Below, piece by piece: positions 1 through 6,361 of a stretch of 7,309 nucleotides of DNA. How positions within the stretch are numbered: the stretch's first letter is position 1; each line of letters opens with the position of its first letter. The position numbers and the translations under genes are program-made. The notes under the pieces were generated by a model, which was not told the origin of the DNA, ran no database searches, and saw only the letters and a program-made list of their open reading frames with translations. The stretch lies in assembly GCA_016763915.1 (NCBI GenBank), contig JAESSX010000186.1, positions 1-7,309 of the forward strand. The letters run 5' to 3'. This stretch comes from Rhodospirillales bacterium (lineage in GTDB: Bacteria; Pseudomonadota; Alphaproteobacteria; Rhodospirillales_A; Casp-alpha2).

Positions 1-285
1 CGCGACGCCGAAGCCAGTCTGGAGCGCGCCGGCATCACCTGCAACAAGAACGGCATCCCGTTCGACCCGGAAAAGCCGATGGTCACGTCGGGCATCCGCT
101 TAGGCACCCCGGCGGCCACCACGCGGGGCTTCAGGGTGGAGGAATTCAAACTGGTCGGCAACCTGATCAGCGACGTTCTGGATGGCCTGGCGGCCAACCA
201 AGAAGATAATTCGGCCGCCGAAAACGCGGCCGGAGAGCAGGTCTTGGAACTGTGCCGGAAATTCCCCGTTTACAGCAACGGATAA
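1..285 (+). CDS. glyA: Serine hydroxymethyltransferase, C-terminal 94 residues (5' end outside window)
   Basis: This is the tail of the PLP-dependent enzyme that interconverts serine plus tetrahydrofolate with glycine plus 5,10-methylene-tetrahydrofolate in the cytosol. The reading frame is open from base 1 and ends at TAA 283-285. The fragment contains the family's C-terminal signature: [12 protein letters not shown] (fragment residues 15-26), then [16 protein letters not shown], in which the Arg at fragment residue 33 corresponds to the substrate-carboxylate-binding Arg of SHMT. It closes with [11 protein letters not shown], the usual end of GlyA (compare VLDICARYPVY in E. coli). The PLP lysine and N-terminal domain lie upstream of the window. 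nrdR starts 19 bases after the stop, and glyA-nrdR-ribD is a familiar order in alphaproteobacteria, so co-transcription is likely. The family assignment is firm. An in-frame ATG at 79 is an internal Met, not a start. Confidence 0.96.
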   Translation, partial: RDAEASLERAGITCNKNGIPFDPEKPMVTSGIRLGTPAATTRGFRVEEFKLVGNLISDVLDGLAANQEDNSAAENAAGEQVLELCRKFPVYSNG

Positions 286-304
286 ACCACGAGGAACGGA
301 ACCC

Positions 305-763
305 ATGCGCTGTCCTTTTTGCGGCCACAATGACACCCAGGTAAAAGACTCCCGTCCGACGGAAGAAAACGCCACCATCCGCCGGCGGCGCCTGTGTCCC
401 GAATGCTCGTCGCGCTTCACGACGTTCGAGAGGGTGCAATTGCGCGAATTGTCGGTCACCAAATCCAATGGTGATAAGACCCCGTTCGACCGCGAAAAAC
501 TCCTGCGTTCGCTTAAGATCGCGCTTCGCAAACGCCCCGTCGAAGAAGACCGCATGGAACGCATCGCCAACGGCATCCAACGTCGTCTCGAAACCCTGGG
601 CGAGAATGAAATCCCGACCAAAGTCATCGGTGAAATGGTCATGGAGGCCCTTTCCGAACTGGACCAGGTCGCTTTTGTCCGCTTTGCCTCGGTTTACCGG
701 AATTTCCGGGAAGCCAAGGATTTCGAGGCTTTTGTGGGCAAATTGGGCAGTGAGAACGACTAA
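305..763 (+). CDS. nrdR: Transcriptional repressor NrdR
   Basis: 152-residue protein of the NrdR family, which binds NrdR boxes and represses ribonucleotide reductase operons in response to bound ATP/dATP. The N-terminal zinc ribbon is visible as C3-P-F-C6 and C31-P-E-C34, with the DSRPTEE and IRRRRLC stretches that usually lie between the two Cys pairs. An ATP-cone domain follows (about residues 49-139), beginning [16 protein letters not shown] and ending [13 protein letters not shown], both very typical. The length matches the family (about 150). The ATG at 305 is preceded by GAGGAA (291-296) at 8 bases, and the protein starts directly with the zinc ribbon, so the start is secure. An in-frame upstream ATG at 182 would add 41 residues that read through the glyA tail, and it is rejected. 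The 3' end overlaps the proposed ribD start. Confidence 0.97.
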   Translation: MRCPFCGHNDTQVKDSRPTEENATIRRRRLCPECSSRFTTFERVQLRELSVTKSNGDKTPFDREKLLRSLKIALRKRPVEEDRMERIANGIQRRLETLGENEIPTKVIGEMVMEALSELDQVAFVRFASVYRNFREAKDFEAFVGKLGSEND

Positions 764-1889
764 CTCTATACCCGGTTCTGCCAACGCCGACCTCGACGTC
801 ATGCGTTCGGCGCTGTCCCTTGCCCGGCGCGGTCTGGGAACGGTCAGTCCCAACCCGGCTGTCGGCTGTGTGCTGGTGCGCGAAGATTTAGGATCCCGCA
901 TCGTCGGACGCGGCTGGACTCAAGCGGGCGGCCGGCCGCACGCGGAAACCGAAGCCCTGGAGCGGGCAGGTGTTCTGGCCCGGGGCGCGACGGCGTTCGT
1001 GACGCTGGAACCCTGTGACCACCAGGGCGAAACCCCGCCTTGCTCCGAAGCCCTGATCAGCGCCGGCGTCAAGCGGTGCGTGATCGCGCTGGAAGACCCG
1101 GACCCACGGGTTAGCGGCGCCGGAATCAAGCGCCTGGCCGAGGCGGGGGTGGAAACGCTCACCGGGCTTTGCCAAGAAGAAGCCCGCCGCCTCAACGCCG
1201 GTTTCCTGATGCGGGTTACCCGGGGGCGCCCGTTGTTTACCCTGAAAACAGCGACCACGCTCGATGGCCGCGTCGCCACCGTTAATGGCAACAGCAAATG
1301 GATCACCGGCGCGCCGGCGCGTGCCTTTGCCCACGGCTTGCGCGCCGACCACGACGCCATCATGATCGGCATCGGCACGGCGCTGGCCGACGAACCCTCG
1401 CTGACCTGCCGCCTGGCCGGACTGGAGGACCGCTCGCCGATCCGCATCGTTGCCGACAGTACGCTCCGCCTGCCCCTGACAAGTCCCCTCGTGGCGACCG
1501 CCGGCAAGGTTCCGACCTGGGTGATAACCGTGGCGGGTTGCGACGCCGACCGCCGCGCCGCCCTGGAAAACCGGGACGTCAGCGTCATCGAAGCCGAGGC
1601 GGGAGAGGATGGACGCCCCGACCTGAAATGGCTGGCCGGGGAACTGGGCCGCCGCGGGCTGACCCGGGTGCTGGTGGAAAGCGGTGGAGACCTGGCCGCC
1701 GCCATGGTTGAAGACGACCTGATCGACCGGCTGGCATGGTTCCGCTCGGCGAAACTGATCGGCGGCGACGGCCGGGGCGCGGTCGGCGCCTTCGGAATCG
1801 ACGCCATCGCCGAAGCCCCGTCTTTCGTCCGCGATTCCATAACGGATGCCGGCGAAGACGTTCTCGAAACCTACCGGCGCGTCTCTTAG
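750..1889 (+). CDS. ribD: Bifunctional riboflavin biosynthesis protein RibD (deaminase/reductase)
   Basis: Catalyses two successive riboflavin steps: deamination of 2,5-diamino-6-ribosylamino-4(3H)-pyrimidinone 5'-phosphate, then NADPH-dependent reduction of the ribosyl side chain. Numbering from GTG 750 (379 residues), the deaminase domain has H64-A-E66 and C89...C98 in the context [13 protein letters not shown], giving the zinc ligands and the catalytic Glu. The reductase domain starts near residue 163 ([12 protein letters not shown]), has W184-I-T-G and [10 protein letters not shown], and ends with VESGG (about 309-313) and KLIGGDGRG. Start choice: homology to other RibDs begins at [15 protein letters not shown], upstream of the first in-frame ATG (801). 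The only conventional start between there and the nrdR frame is GTG 750, which overlaps nrdR by 14 bases and has a weak Shine-Dalgarno. ATG 801 (362 residues) is the alternative. The function is certain; the start is not. Confidence 0.93.
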   Translation: MRTTNSIPGSANADLDVMRSALSLARRGLGTVSPNPAVGCVLVREDLGSRIVGRGWTQAGGRPHAETEALERAGVLARGATAFVTLEPCDHQGETPPCSEALISAGVKRCVIALEDPDPRVSGAGIKRLAEAGVETLTGLCQEEARRLNAGFLMRVTRGRPLFTLKTATTLDGRVATVNGNSKWITGAPARAFAHGLRADHDAIMIGIGTALADEPSLTCRLAGLEDRSPIRIVADSTLRLPLTSPLVATAGKVPTWVITVAGCDADRRAALENRDVSVIEAEAGEDGRPDLKWLAGELGRRGLTRVLVESGGDLAAAMVEDDLIDRLAWFRSAKLIGGDGRGAVGAFGIDAIAEAPSFVRDSITDAGEDVLETYRRVS

Positions 1890-1908
1890 TAAGGCAGGGA
1901 TAAAGACT

Positions 1909-2505
1909 ATGTTCACCGGCATTATCACTGATTTGGGACGGGTTCGGGCGATCAAGCCCATCGGCGACACCCGCTTCGAGTTTTCCACCCGCTTCGAGAC
2001 CGCCGCCATCGACATCGGCGCGTCCATCTGCTGTTCCGGGGTCTGCCTGACCGTCGTCGACAAGGGGAACGGCGGGGATAACTGGTTCGCCGCCGATGTT
2101 TCGGCTGAAACCCTGAACCTGACGATCATGGGCGACTGGGCCGAGGGCACACCGGTAAACTTTGAACGCGCCCTGAAAATGGGCGACGAACTCGGCGGCC
2201 ATATCGTATCGGGTCATGTGGACGGTATCGCCACGCTCTTAGGCGTAAAGCCGGACGGGGAATCCCGCCGCCTGACCTTTGAGGCCCCGAAAACCTTAAG
2301 CCCGATGATCGCACCCAAGGGCTCGGTCACCCTCGACGGCGTGTCCCTGACCGTCAACGACGTCGAAGGCGATAGCTTCGGGATCAACGTCATCCCCCAT
2401 ACCCTGCGGGAAACCACTTTGGGAAGCCTGCAGCCAGGGGATCGGGTAAATCTGGAAATAGATATGCTGGCACGCTATGTTGCCCGCCTTGTTCAACCGG
2501 GTTGA
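1909..2505 (+). CDS. ribE: Riboflavin synthase, alpha chain
   Basis: 198-residue enzyme that dismutates two 6,7-dimethyl-8-ribityllumazines to riboflavin plus the pyrimidine precursor, the last step of the pathway. It has the expected two lumazine-binding barrels. The first starts with [12 protein letters not shown] (residues 1-12) and carries GVCLTV (44-49). The second starts around [11 protein letters not shown] (96-106) and carries [14 protein letters not shown] (137-150), then [11 protein letters not shown]. The C-terminal helix [14 protein letters not shown] drives trimerisation in this family. The first barrel reads [10 protein letters not shown], with two further cysteines beside the conserved one. 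The start is secure: MFTGII is the canonical N-terminus, and an AGGGA (1896-1900) lies 8 bases upstream. The gene begins 19 bases after the ribD stop. In some nomenclatures (E. coli) this gene is called ribC, and ribE is used for lumazine synthase. Confidence 0.97.
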   Translation: MFTGIITDLGRVRAIKPIGDTRFEFSTRFETAAIDIGASICCSGVCLTVVDKGNGGDNWFAADVSAETLNLTIMGDWAEGTPVNFERALKMGDELGGHIVSGHVDGIATLLGVKPDGESRRLTFEAPKTLSPMIAPKGSVTLDGVSLTVNDVEGDSFGINVIPHTLRETTLGSLQPGDRVNLEIDMLARYVARLVQPG

Positions 2506-2514
2506 ACATTTCAC

Positions 2515-2530
2515 AAGGACCAAGCCTTTG
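2515..2530 (+). promoter_or_regulatory. Shine-Dalgarno that decides the start of ribBX
   Basis: AAGGA at 2515-2519 lies 8 bases before an in-frame TTG (2528-2530). The next in-frame ATG (2537) would be 17 bases from it, too far for normal use. No other purine-rich site precedes that ATG. An in-frame ATG at 2477 sits inside the end of ribE and has no obvious site either. The spacing argues for initiation at TTG 2528. A TTG start often lowers translation, but no effect is demonstrated here. Confidence 0.5.
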
Positions 2531-3661
2531 CCGTATATGGAAAATCTATCCTCCGTCGAGGAAATCATCGATGAGGCCCGCAACGGACGCATGTTTATCC
2601 TGGTCGACGACCAGGAACGTGAAAACGAGGGTGACCTTGTCATTCCGGCGCAGATGGCGACCCCGGACATCATCAATTTCATGGCCAAGCACGGACGCGG
2701 GCTTATCTGCCTGACCCTGACGGCCGATCGATTGCGGGTGCTGGATCTGCCGCGGATGGCGCAACGGAACAATTCCCGTCACGAAACCGCGTTCACGGTT
2801 TCCATCGAGGCCCGCGATGGGGTGACCACGGGTATTTCGGCGTCCGACCGCGCCTGCACCGTCGCCGCCGCCATCGACCCGACCAAGGGGCCGGACGATA
2901 TCGTCAGTCCGGGCCATGTGTTTCCGCTGGAAGCCCGGGACGGCGGCGTTCTCGTTCGCGCCGGGCATACCGAGGCCGCGATCGACGTGTCGCGGCTGGC
3001 CGGGCTCAATCCGTCCGGGGTGATCTGCGAAATCATGAACGAGGACGGCACCATGGCGCGGATGCCGGATTTGGTGAAATTCGCACAGTTTCACGGCCTC
3101 AAGATCGGTACCATCGCCGATTTGATCGCCTATCGGCTCAAGCACGACAAGATCATCGAGCGCACCCTTGAGACCACGCTCGAAACCGATTTGGGTGGCC
3201 CCTACAAGATGTACGTCTACATCAACAAGGTGGAACATGCCGAACACATCGCCCTGGTAAAAGGGGACTTGTCAAAAGACGGGCCGGTCATGGTCAGGGT
3301 CCATGCCCTCAACATCCTGGATGATGTGCTGGGCGACCTCCATAACAACAAGGCGGGCGAGTTCCAAAAAACCATGGAAATGATCAACGCCGCGGAAAAG
3401 GGCGTTTTGGTCCTCATTCGCGACCCGCAGAAGACGACTCTTACGGAGCAAATCAAGGCCCGGACCCAGAACGCCAAGGCCGCCGAATCCCCCCCGGGGC
3501 CGGAGCTTCGCGATTACGGTGTCGGCGCCCAGATACTCCTCGATCTCGGGGTCAAGGACATGATCGTCCTTTCCAACACCGAACGGACGCTGATCGCGCT
3601 CGAGGGCTTTGGGCTGAACATCGCGGAACACCGCCCCATTACTCCTGGCAAGGGGGACTGA
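2528..3661 (+). CDS. ribB: 3,4-dihydroxy-2-butanone 4-phosphate synthase with degenerate GTP cyclohydrolase II domain (RibBX type)
   Basis: Residues 1-210 or so form a complete DHBP synthase, which converts ribulose 5-phosphate to DHBP plus formate. Visible motifs, numbered from TTG 2528, are ERENEGD (30-36), [19 protein letters not shown]-like [23 protein letters not shown] and NEDGTMAR. The C-terminal half is homologous to GTP cyclohydrolase II ([26 protein letters not shown] at 329 onward), but its active site is gone. The three zinc cysteines of RibA are replaced by N262, N273 and K275, and the catalytic EGRGIGL stretch is replaced by PQKTTLTE. There is no cysteine anywhere in this half. 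RibB proteins with such a tail are known in Proteobacteria as RibBX. This one should supply DHBP only, with the tail possibly structural or regulatory. Length is 377 residues, or 374 from ATG 2537. Only one base separates its stop from ribH. Confidence 0.95.
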   Translation: MPYMENLSSVEEIIDEARNGRMFILVDDQERENEGDLVIPAQMATPDIINFMAKHGRGLICLTLTADRLRVLDLPRMAQRNNSRHETAFTVSIEARDGVTTGISASDRACTVAAAIDPTKGPDDIVSPGHVFPLEARDGGVLVRAGHTEAAIDVSRLAGLNPSGVICEIMNEDGTMARMPDLVKFAQFHGLKIGTIADLIAYRLKHDKIIERTLETTLETDLGGPYKMYVYINKVEHAEHIALVKGDLSKDGPVMVRVHALNILDDVLGDLHNNKAGEFQKTMEMINAAEKGVLVLIRDPQKTTLTEQIKARTQNAKAAESPPGPELRDYGVGAQILLDLGVKDMIVLSNTERTLIALEGFGLNIAEHRPITPGKGD

Positions 3662-3662
3662 T

Positions 3663-4124
3663 ATGACCGAAAAGGCATGTGTTCTGATCGTCGAAGCCCG
3701 TTTTTACGGCGAGATCGCCGACGATATGGTCGAGGGCGCGACGGCCGTCCTCGATCAGGCCGGTGTCGGCCATGAGCGGATGACGGTGCCGGGCGTTTTC
3801 GAAGTGCCCGCCGCGGTCCGTTTCGCCATACGCGCCATGGAAACCCATTCGGCGAACAGAAATTATGCCGGGTTCATCGCGTTGGGAGCCGTCATTCGCG
3901 GTGAAACCGACCATTACGACCATATTTGCCGCGAATCCTCGCGCGCCTTGATGGATATTTCGATTCACCAGTCCGTCGCCCTGGGATTCGGCATTCTGAC
4001 CTGCGAAAACATGAAGCAGGCCGAGACACGCGCCGGTGTCACACGCGGCAACAAGGGCGCCGACGCCGCCGAAGCCTGCCTGAGAATGATGGAACTGAAG
4101 AAAGAACTCCGTCTGGCACGATGA
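3663..4124 (+). CDS. ribH: 6,7-dimethyl-8-ribityllumazine synthase (lumazine synthase)
   Basis: 153-residue enzyme condensing 5-amino-6-ribitylaminouracil with DHBP to give the substrate of riboflavin synthase. Family motifs in order are LIVEARFY (8-15), VPGVFEVP (42-49, substrate-binding loop), GAVIRGETDHYDHIC (75-89, with H84 at the position of the catalytic His) and GILTCENMKQAETRAG (110-125, with R123 at the phosphate-site Arg position), then NKGADAA. The length is standard. LIVEARFY, with Tyr where many RibHs have Asn, looks like the alphaproteobacterial form. The start is secure: ATG 3663 follows AGGGGGA (3651-3657) at 5 bases and lies one base after the ribBX stop. The 3' end overlaps nusB in an ATGATGA junction. 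Family members assemble as pentamers or icosahedral 60-mers; the quaternary form cannot be read from this sequence. Confidence 0.97.
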   Translation: MTEKACVLIVEARFYGEIADDMVEGATAVLDQAGVGHERMTVPGVFEVPAAVRFAIRAMETHSANRNYAGFIALGAVIRGETDHYDHICRESSRALMDISIHQSVALGFGILTCENMKQAETRAGVTRGNKGADAAEACLRMMELKKELRLAR

Positions 4125-4669
4125 TGACCACAGCCACTGAAAACGGATCCGGTAAAACCGGAAACCGCCGCTCCGCCGCCCGGCTTGCCGCCGTTCAGGC
4201 GCTTTACGAAATGGACATGGTCGATGCCGACCCCGACGCCGTTCTGGAGGAATTTCTGCTAAAACGCTGGGATATCGACGGCAACGACGGGCCGAAGGCG
4301 CAGCCGCCTGGTATTTCCGACGCGCTGGCGGCCTATCTTGACGACGGGTCCCCCGACGAGGACAGCCCCCTGGTCGAACCCGACCGGGAATGGCTGGGGG
4401 ATCTGGTTCGCGGTGTCGCCGAAAACCGCGAGAAACTCGACGGCCTTATTGCTTCCGCCCTGAGAGGGGAGTGGACGGTCGACAGGCTGGAAACCCTGAT
4501 CCGGGTCATTTTACGGGCCGCCGTTTTTGAGTTGAGCAGCAAACCGAGCGTCCCTACCGGCGTCGTCATCAATGAATACCTTGACGTTGCCCATGCTTTT
4601 TTCGAAGGCCCGGAAACCGGGCTCGTCAACGGCGTCCTGGACCGGCTGGCCCGGGAATTGAGATCCTGA
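4121..4669 (+). CDS. nusB: Transcription antitermination protein NusB, with an acidic insertion
   Basis: NusB pairs with NusE (ribosomal protein S10) on boxA RNA in rRNA antitermination. The sequence has the N-terminal RRSAARLAAVQALYEMDM (about 16-33) and the C-terminal WTVDRLETLIRVILRAAVFEL (118-138), then VINEYLDVAHAFF and VNGVLDRLARELR, all typical of the all-helical NusB fold. It is 182 residues, against about 140 in E. coli. The excess is a hydrophilic N-terminal tail and an insertion around residues 51-88, rich in Asp, Glu, Gly and Pro, between the helix LEEFLLKRW and the helix DREWLGDLVRGV. The start ATG 4121 overlaps the ribH stop (TGA 4122-4124), and a second ATG at 4124 would remove one Met. 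Both imply translational coupling to ribH. Only a weak purine run (AAAGAA, 4101) lies upstream. The identification is firm; the exact first codon is uncertain by one. Confidence 0.93.
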   Translation: MMTTATENGSGKTGNRRSAARLAAVQALYEMDMVDADPDAVLEEFLLKRWDIDGNDGPKAQPPGISDALAAYLDDGSPDEDSPLVEPDREWLGDLVRGVAENREKLDGLIASALRGEWTVDRLETLIRVILRAAVFELSSKPSVPTGVVINEYLDVAHAFFEGPETGLVNGVLDRLARELRS

Positions 4670-4700
4670 GGCCGTAACCGCGCCCGCTCCCCGACTCCTT

Positions 4701-4736
4701 AAACGAGGAACCGTCATAAAACGAGGAACCGTCATA
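4701..4736 (+). repeat. Exact 18-base tandem duplication at the thiL ribosome-binding site
   Basis: The unit AAACGAGGAACCGTCATA occurs twice back to back, at 4701-4718 and 4719-4736, with no mismatch. Each copy holds the purine-rich GAGGAA (4705-4710 and 4723-4728) five bases ahead of an ATA codon (4716 and 4734) in the thiL frame. Because 18 is a multiple of three, both copies stay in frame. A single-event slippage or duplication is the simplest origin. Similar GAGGAAC wording precedes nrdR (291-297), so the unit looks like an ordinary ribosome-binding site that was copied. Confidence 0.85.
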
Positions 4737-5735
4737 GGCAACGAGCAGAAACCCGACGAATTTGAGCCGATCGCCCGTTTTTTTGCGCCTCTTGCCGCGG
4801 GCTGTTCCGGCGCGCTGGGGCTCGGTGATGACGCTGCCGTGCTAACGCCGCCGCCGGGCCGGCATTTGGTGATAACCACCGACGGCCTGACCGAGGGCGT
4901 TCATTTCCCCGCCGGCGAAGACCCGCGTGATGTTGCCGCCCGCCTGATCGGCGTCAATCTTTCGGATTTGGCCGCCATGGGCGCCGAGCCCTGGGTCTAT
5001 ACCCTGGCTCTGGCCCTGCCGGAAGACTGGACACCCGGCTGGCTTGCCGCCTTTAGCGGGGAACTCAAGGATCAACAGGAACGCTACGGCCTACACCTCG
5101 TCGGCGGAGACACGACACGGACGCCGGGACCGATGGCTCTCACCCTGACGGCGCTGGGTACGGTCGGAGCGGGGGAGGGCCTGCGGCGGGGCGGAGCCTT
5201 GCCCGGGGACCGGATTTACGTATCCGGAACCATCGGCGACGCGGCCCTCGGCCTGAAGTGCCTGCAAGGCGGCATCGAAGGATTGGAGGAAAGACATGCG
5301 CAAGCCCTTGCGGCGCGCTATCACCGGCCCGAACCACGGGTCGCGTTGGGCCGGCGTCTGTGCGGTCTGGCCAGCGCCGCGATCGACGTTTCCGACGGAT
5401 TGATCGCCGACCTGGGGCATCTGGCCCTGGAATCGGGCTTGGACGCCGTGATCAACGCCGGGCAAGTGCCATATTCGGAGGCTGTCCAGGCTGCGGTTTC
5501 CCTGGATTCCGGCCTTCGGGAACAGGCCCTGACCGGCGGCGACGATTACGAATTGCTTTTCTCCGTCCCCGAAGCGGCCACCGCCGCCATCGCCGCCATC
5601 GGGGACGACATCGGCCTGGCGCTTACCCCTATCGGAACGGTCTCCGAATCCAACGGGGACCCGGGGCTTGTCCGCGTCCTGGGAGACGATGGTCAGATGC
5701 TGCCGATCGGCCATAGCGGGTACCGTCATTTCTGA
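4734..5735 (+). CDS. thiL: Thiamine-monophosphate kinase
   Basis: ThiL phosphorylates thiamine monophosphate to thiamine pyrophosphate with ATP. Motifs, numbered from ATA 4734, are DEFEPIARFF (8-17, matching the E. coli N-terminus GEFSLIARYF), LGLGDDAAV (28-36, metal/ATP site), TTDGLTEGVHF (48-58), NLSDLAAMGAEP (75 onward), GGDTTR (124-129), DVSDGL (to 223), GGDDYELLFSVP (268 onward) and a terminal GYRHF like the E. coli GYDHF. The frame has no ATG, GTG or TTG before GTG 4839, which would delete the essential GDDAA motif. The frame is open back to 4662, and the best initiation point is ATA 4734 (or ATA 4716 in the first repeat copy), five bases after GAGGAA. From 4734 the protein is 333 residues, close to E. 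coli's 325. The function is secure; the start is non-standard or affected by a sequence error. Confidence 0.93.
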   Translation: MGNEQKPDEFEPIARFFAPLAAGCSGALGLGDDAAVLTPPPGRHLVITTDGLTEGVHFPAGEDPRDVAARLIGVNLSDLAAMGAEPWVYTLALALPEDWTPGWLAAFSGELKDQQERYGLHLVGGDTTRTPGPMALTLTALGTVGAGEGLRRGGALPGDRIYVSGTIGDAALGLKCLQGGIEGLEERHAQALAARYHRPEPRVALGRRLCGLASAAIDVSDGLIADLGHLALESGLDAVINAGQVPYSEAVQAAVSLDSGLREQALTGGDDYELLFSVPEAATAAIAAIGDDIGLALTPIGTVSESNGDPGLVRVLGDDGQMLPIGHSGYRHF

Positions 5736-5752
5736 ACGGTGCACAGGGGGGC

Positions 5753-5781
5753 TTTTCTCCGGCTCCTTTTACCGGGATAAT
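5753..5781 (+). promoter_or_regulatory. Possible sigma70-like promoter before the FliL-like gene
   Basis: GATAAT at 5776-5781 matches the -10 consensus at five of six positions. With a 17-base spacer the -35 hexamer would be TTTTCT (5753-5758), a poor match to TTGACA. It lies in the 96-base gap between thiL and the FliL-like gene, about 50 bases before that gene's ATG. This is a weak, single-element match and is offered only as a candidate. Confidence 0.2.
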
Positions 5782-5831
5782 GAGCGCCAACCGGACTAAG
5801 CCGCAACGACCCAACCAACGGCGATTATTTT

Positions 5832-6290
5832 ATGAAAAAACTCATTTTATTATTCGCCATGTTTCTCTTTCTGATCGGCGGCACGATCGGCCTTCTGAAA
5901 TTCCTCGAAATCGGGCCGTTCAAACCCAAGAAAGGGGACGTCAAAAAAGTCGTCATAGAAGAGGTCGTCGATACCACCGTTTTCATTGATATGGAACCGA
6001 TGGCCATTCCGATTTTCCAGGGGAATCGGGTCGCCGCAACCGTTCAAATCCAGGTCAAACTTGAAACCAATAACGAAAATAAAGCCGAACGCATCAAGGA
6101 AATGATGCCGATCATTATCGATGCCTTCGTTCGCGATCTGCACAGCTTCATGCCCCGGCTATTAAGGGCGGAGGAACGCATAGACATCCTGATCATCAAA
6201 CAACGGCTGCAACTGATCGGCGATAAAGTTACTGGCAAGGGCACGATTTCCAACGTGCTTGTGCAATCGATCATCGACCAACCGCGTTGA
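5832..6290 (+). CDS. Small membrane-anchored FliL-like protein, function unknown
   Basis: 152 residues. The N-terminus MKKLILLFAMFLFLIGGTIGLL (2-22) is one transmembrane helix or uncleaved signal anchor. A short basic, Pro-containing linker follows (KFLEIGPFKPKKGDVKK). The rest should face the periplasm. The region VVDTTVFIDMEPMAIPIFQGNRVAATVQIQVKLE (45-78), then a charged helix (NENKAERIKEMMPIIIDAF) and a final strand-like ISNVLVQSIID, has the order and pattern of FliL-family proteins: anchor, 'ME/EP..IP' strand, long helix, terminal hydrophobic strand. No flagellar gene is nearby, so a stator role cannot be inferred; FliL-like proteins also occur outside flagellar loci. Hand counts give 42% and 38% GC for the lines at 5941 and 6061, against about 63% in a thiL line (5461), rising to 58% at 6121. 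No clear Shine-Dalgarno precedes ATG 5832, but the hydrophobic N-terminus supports it. Confidence 0.72.
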   Translation: MKKLILLFAMFLFLIGGTIGLLKFLEIGPFKPKKGDVKKVVIEEVVDTTVFIDMEPMAIPIFQGNRVAATVQIQVKLETNNENKAERIKEMMPIIIDAFVRDLHSFMPRLLRAEERIDILIIKQRLQLIGDKVTGKGTISNVLVQSIIDQPR

Positions 6291-6311
6291 CACCCTTACT
6301 AGAAAGAGCCT

Positions 6312-6341
6312 GAGCAAGCTTTCCCTAGGCGGTTGCTTTTT
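6312..6341 (+). terminator. Weak terminator-like hairpin after the FliL-like gene
   Basis: AGCAA (6313-6317) and TTGCT (6333-6337) form a five-pair stem, extended by a G-U pair (6312/6338), and a run of T (6337-6341) follows on the 3' side. The loop is 15 bases, and inside it CCTAGG is a palindrome. The position, 22 bases after a stop codon and next to a T run, fits an intrinsic terminator, but the stem is short. Confidence 0.25.
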
Positions 6342-6343
6342 AG

Positions 6344-6361
6344 GACAGCTTCTGTCATTTT
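6344..6361 (+). repeat. Short perfect inverted repeat followed by ATTTT
   Basis: GACAG (6344-6348) and CTGTC (6352-6356) are separated by CTT, giving a tight hairpin followed by ATTTT (6357-6361). It could be a second weak terminator, an operator half-site pair, or chance. It lies directly after the previous hairpin. Confidence 0.25.

Noticed and set aside
468..749. N-terminal extension of ribD to ATG 468
   Set aside because: The extra 94 codons read through nrdR in another frame and give a basic, low-similarity peptide. RibD homology starts only near 789.
167..901. A 244-codon minus-strand open frame across nrdR
   Set aside because: It is the complement of nrdR and the flanking coding sequence, with no family motif and no ribosome-binding site. 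It is a shadow frame.
888..2150. A 420-codon open frame on the minus strand across ribD and ribE
   Set aside because: It lies antisense to two firmly identified genes. Its translation is low-complexity, rich in Gly/Ala/Arg with no recognisable domain, as expected from GC-rich codon bias on the complementary strand.
3290..3661. Active GTP cyclohydrolase II (a full RibBA)
   Set aside because: No zinc cysteines and no EGRGIGL-type catalytic segment are present, so annotation as bifunctional RibBA would be misleading.
3926..4120. nusB starting at ATG 3926
   Set aside because: The extension would overlap most of the second half of ribH and gives an Arg/His-rich non-NusB sequence. ATG 4121/4124 at the ribH stop fits the family.
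4777..4783. T7 run in thiL as a frameshift or slippage site
   Set aside because: ThiL homology is in the same frame on both sides (DEFEPIARFF before and across it, GDDAAV after), so no frameshift is needed.
4839..5735. thiL starting at GTG 4839
   Set aside because: This start would remove the conserved N-terminal DEFEPIARFF and the GDDAA metal/ATP motif, both intact and in frame upstream. It also lacks a suitable ribosome-binding site.
5780..5989. A 69-codon frame between thiL and the FliL-like gene
   Set aside because: It overlaps the FliL-like gene in another frame and gives an Arg/His-rich peptide. No ribosome-binding site was seen.
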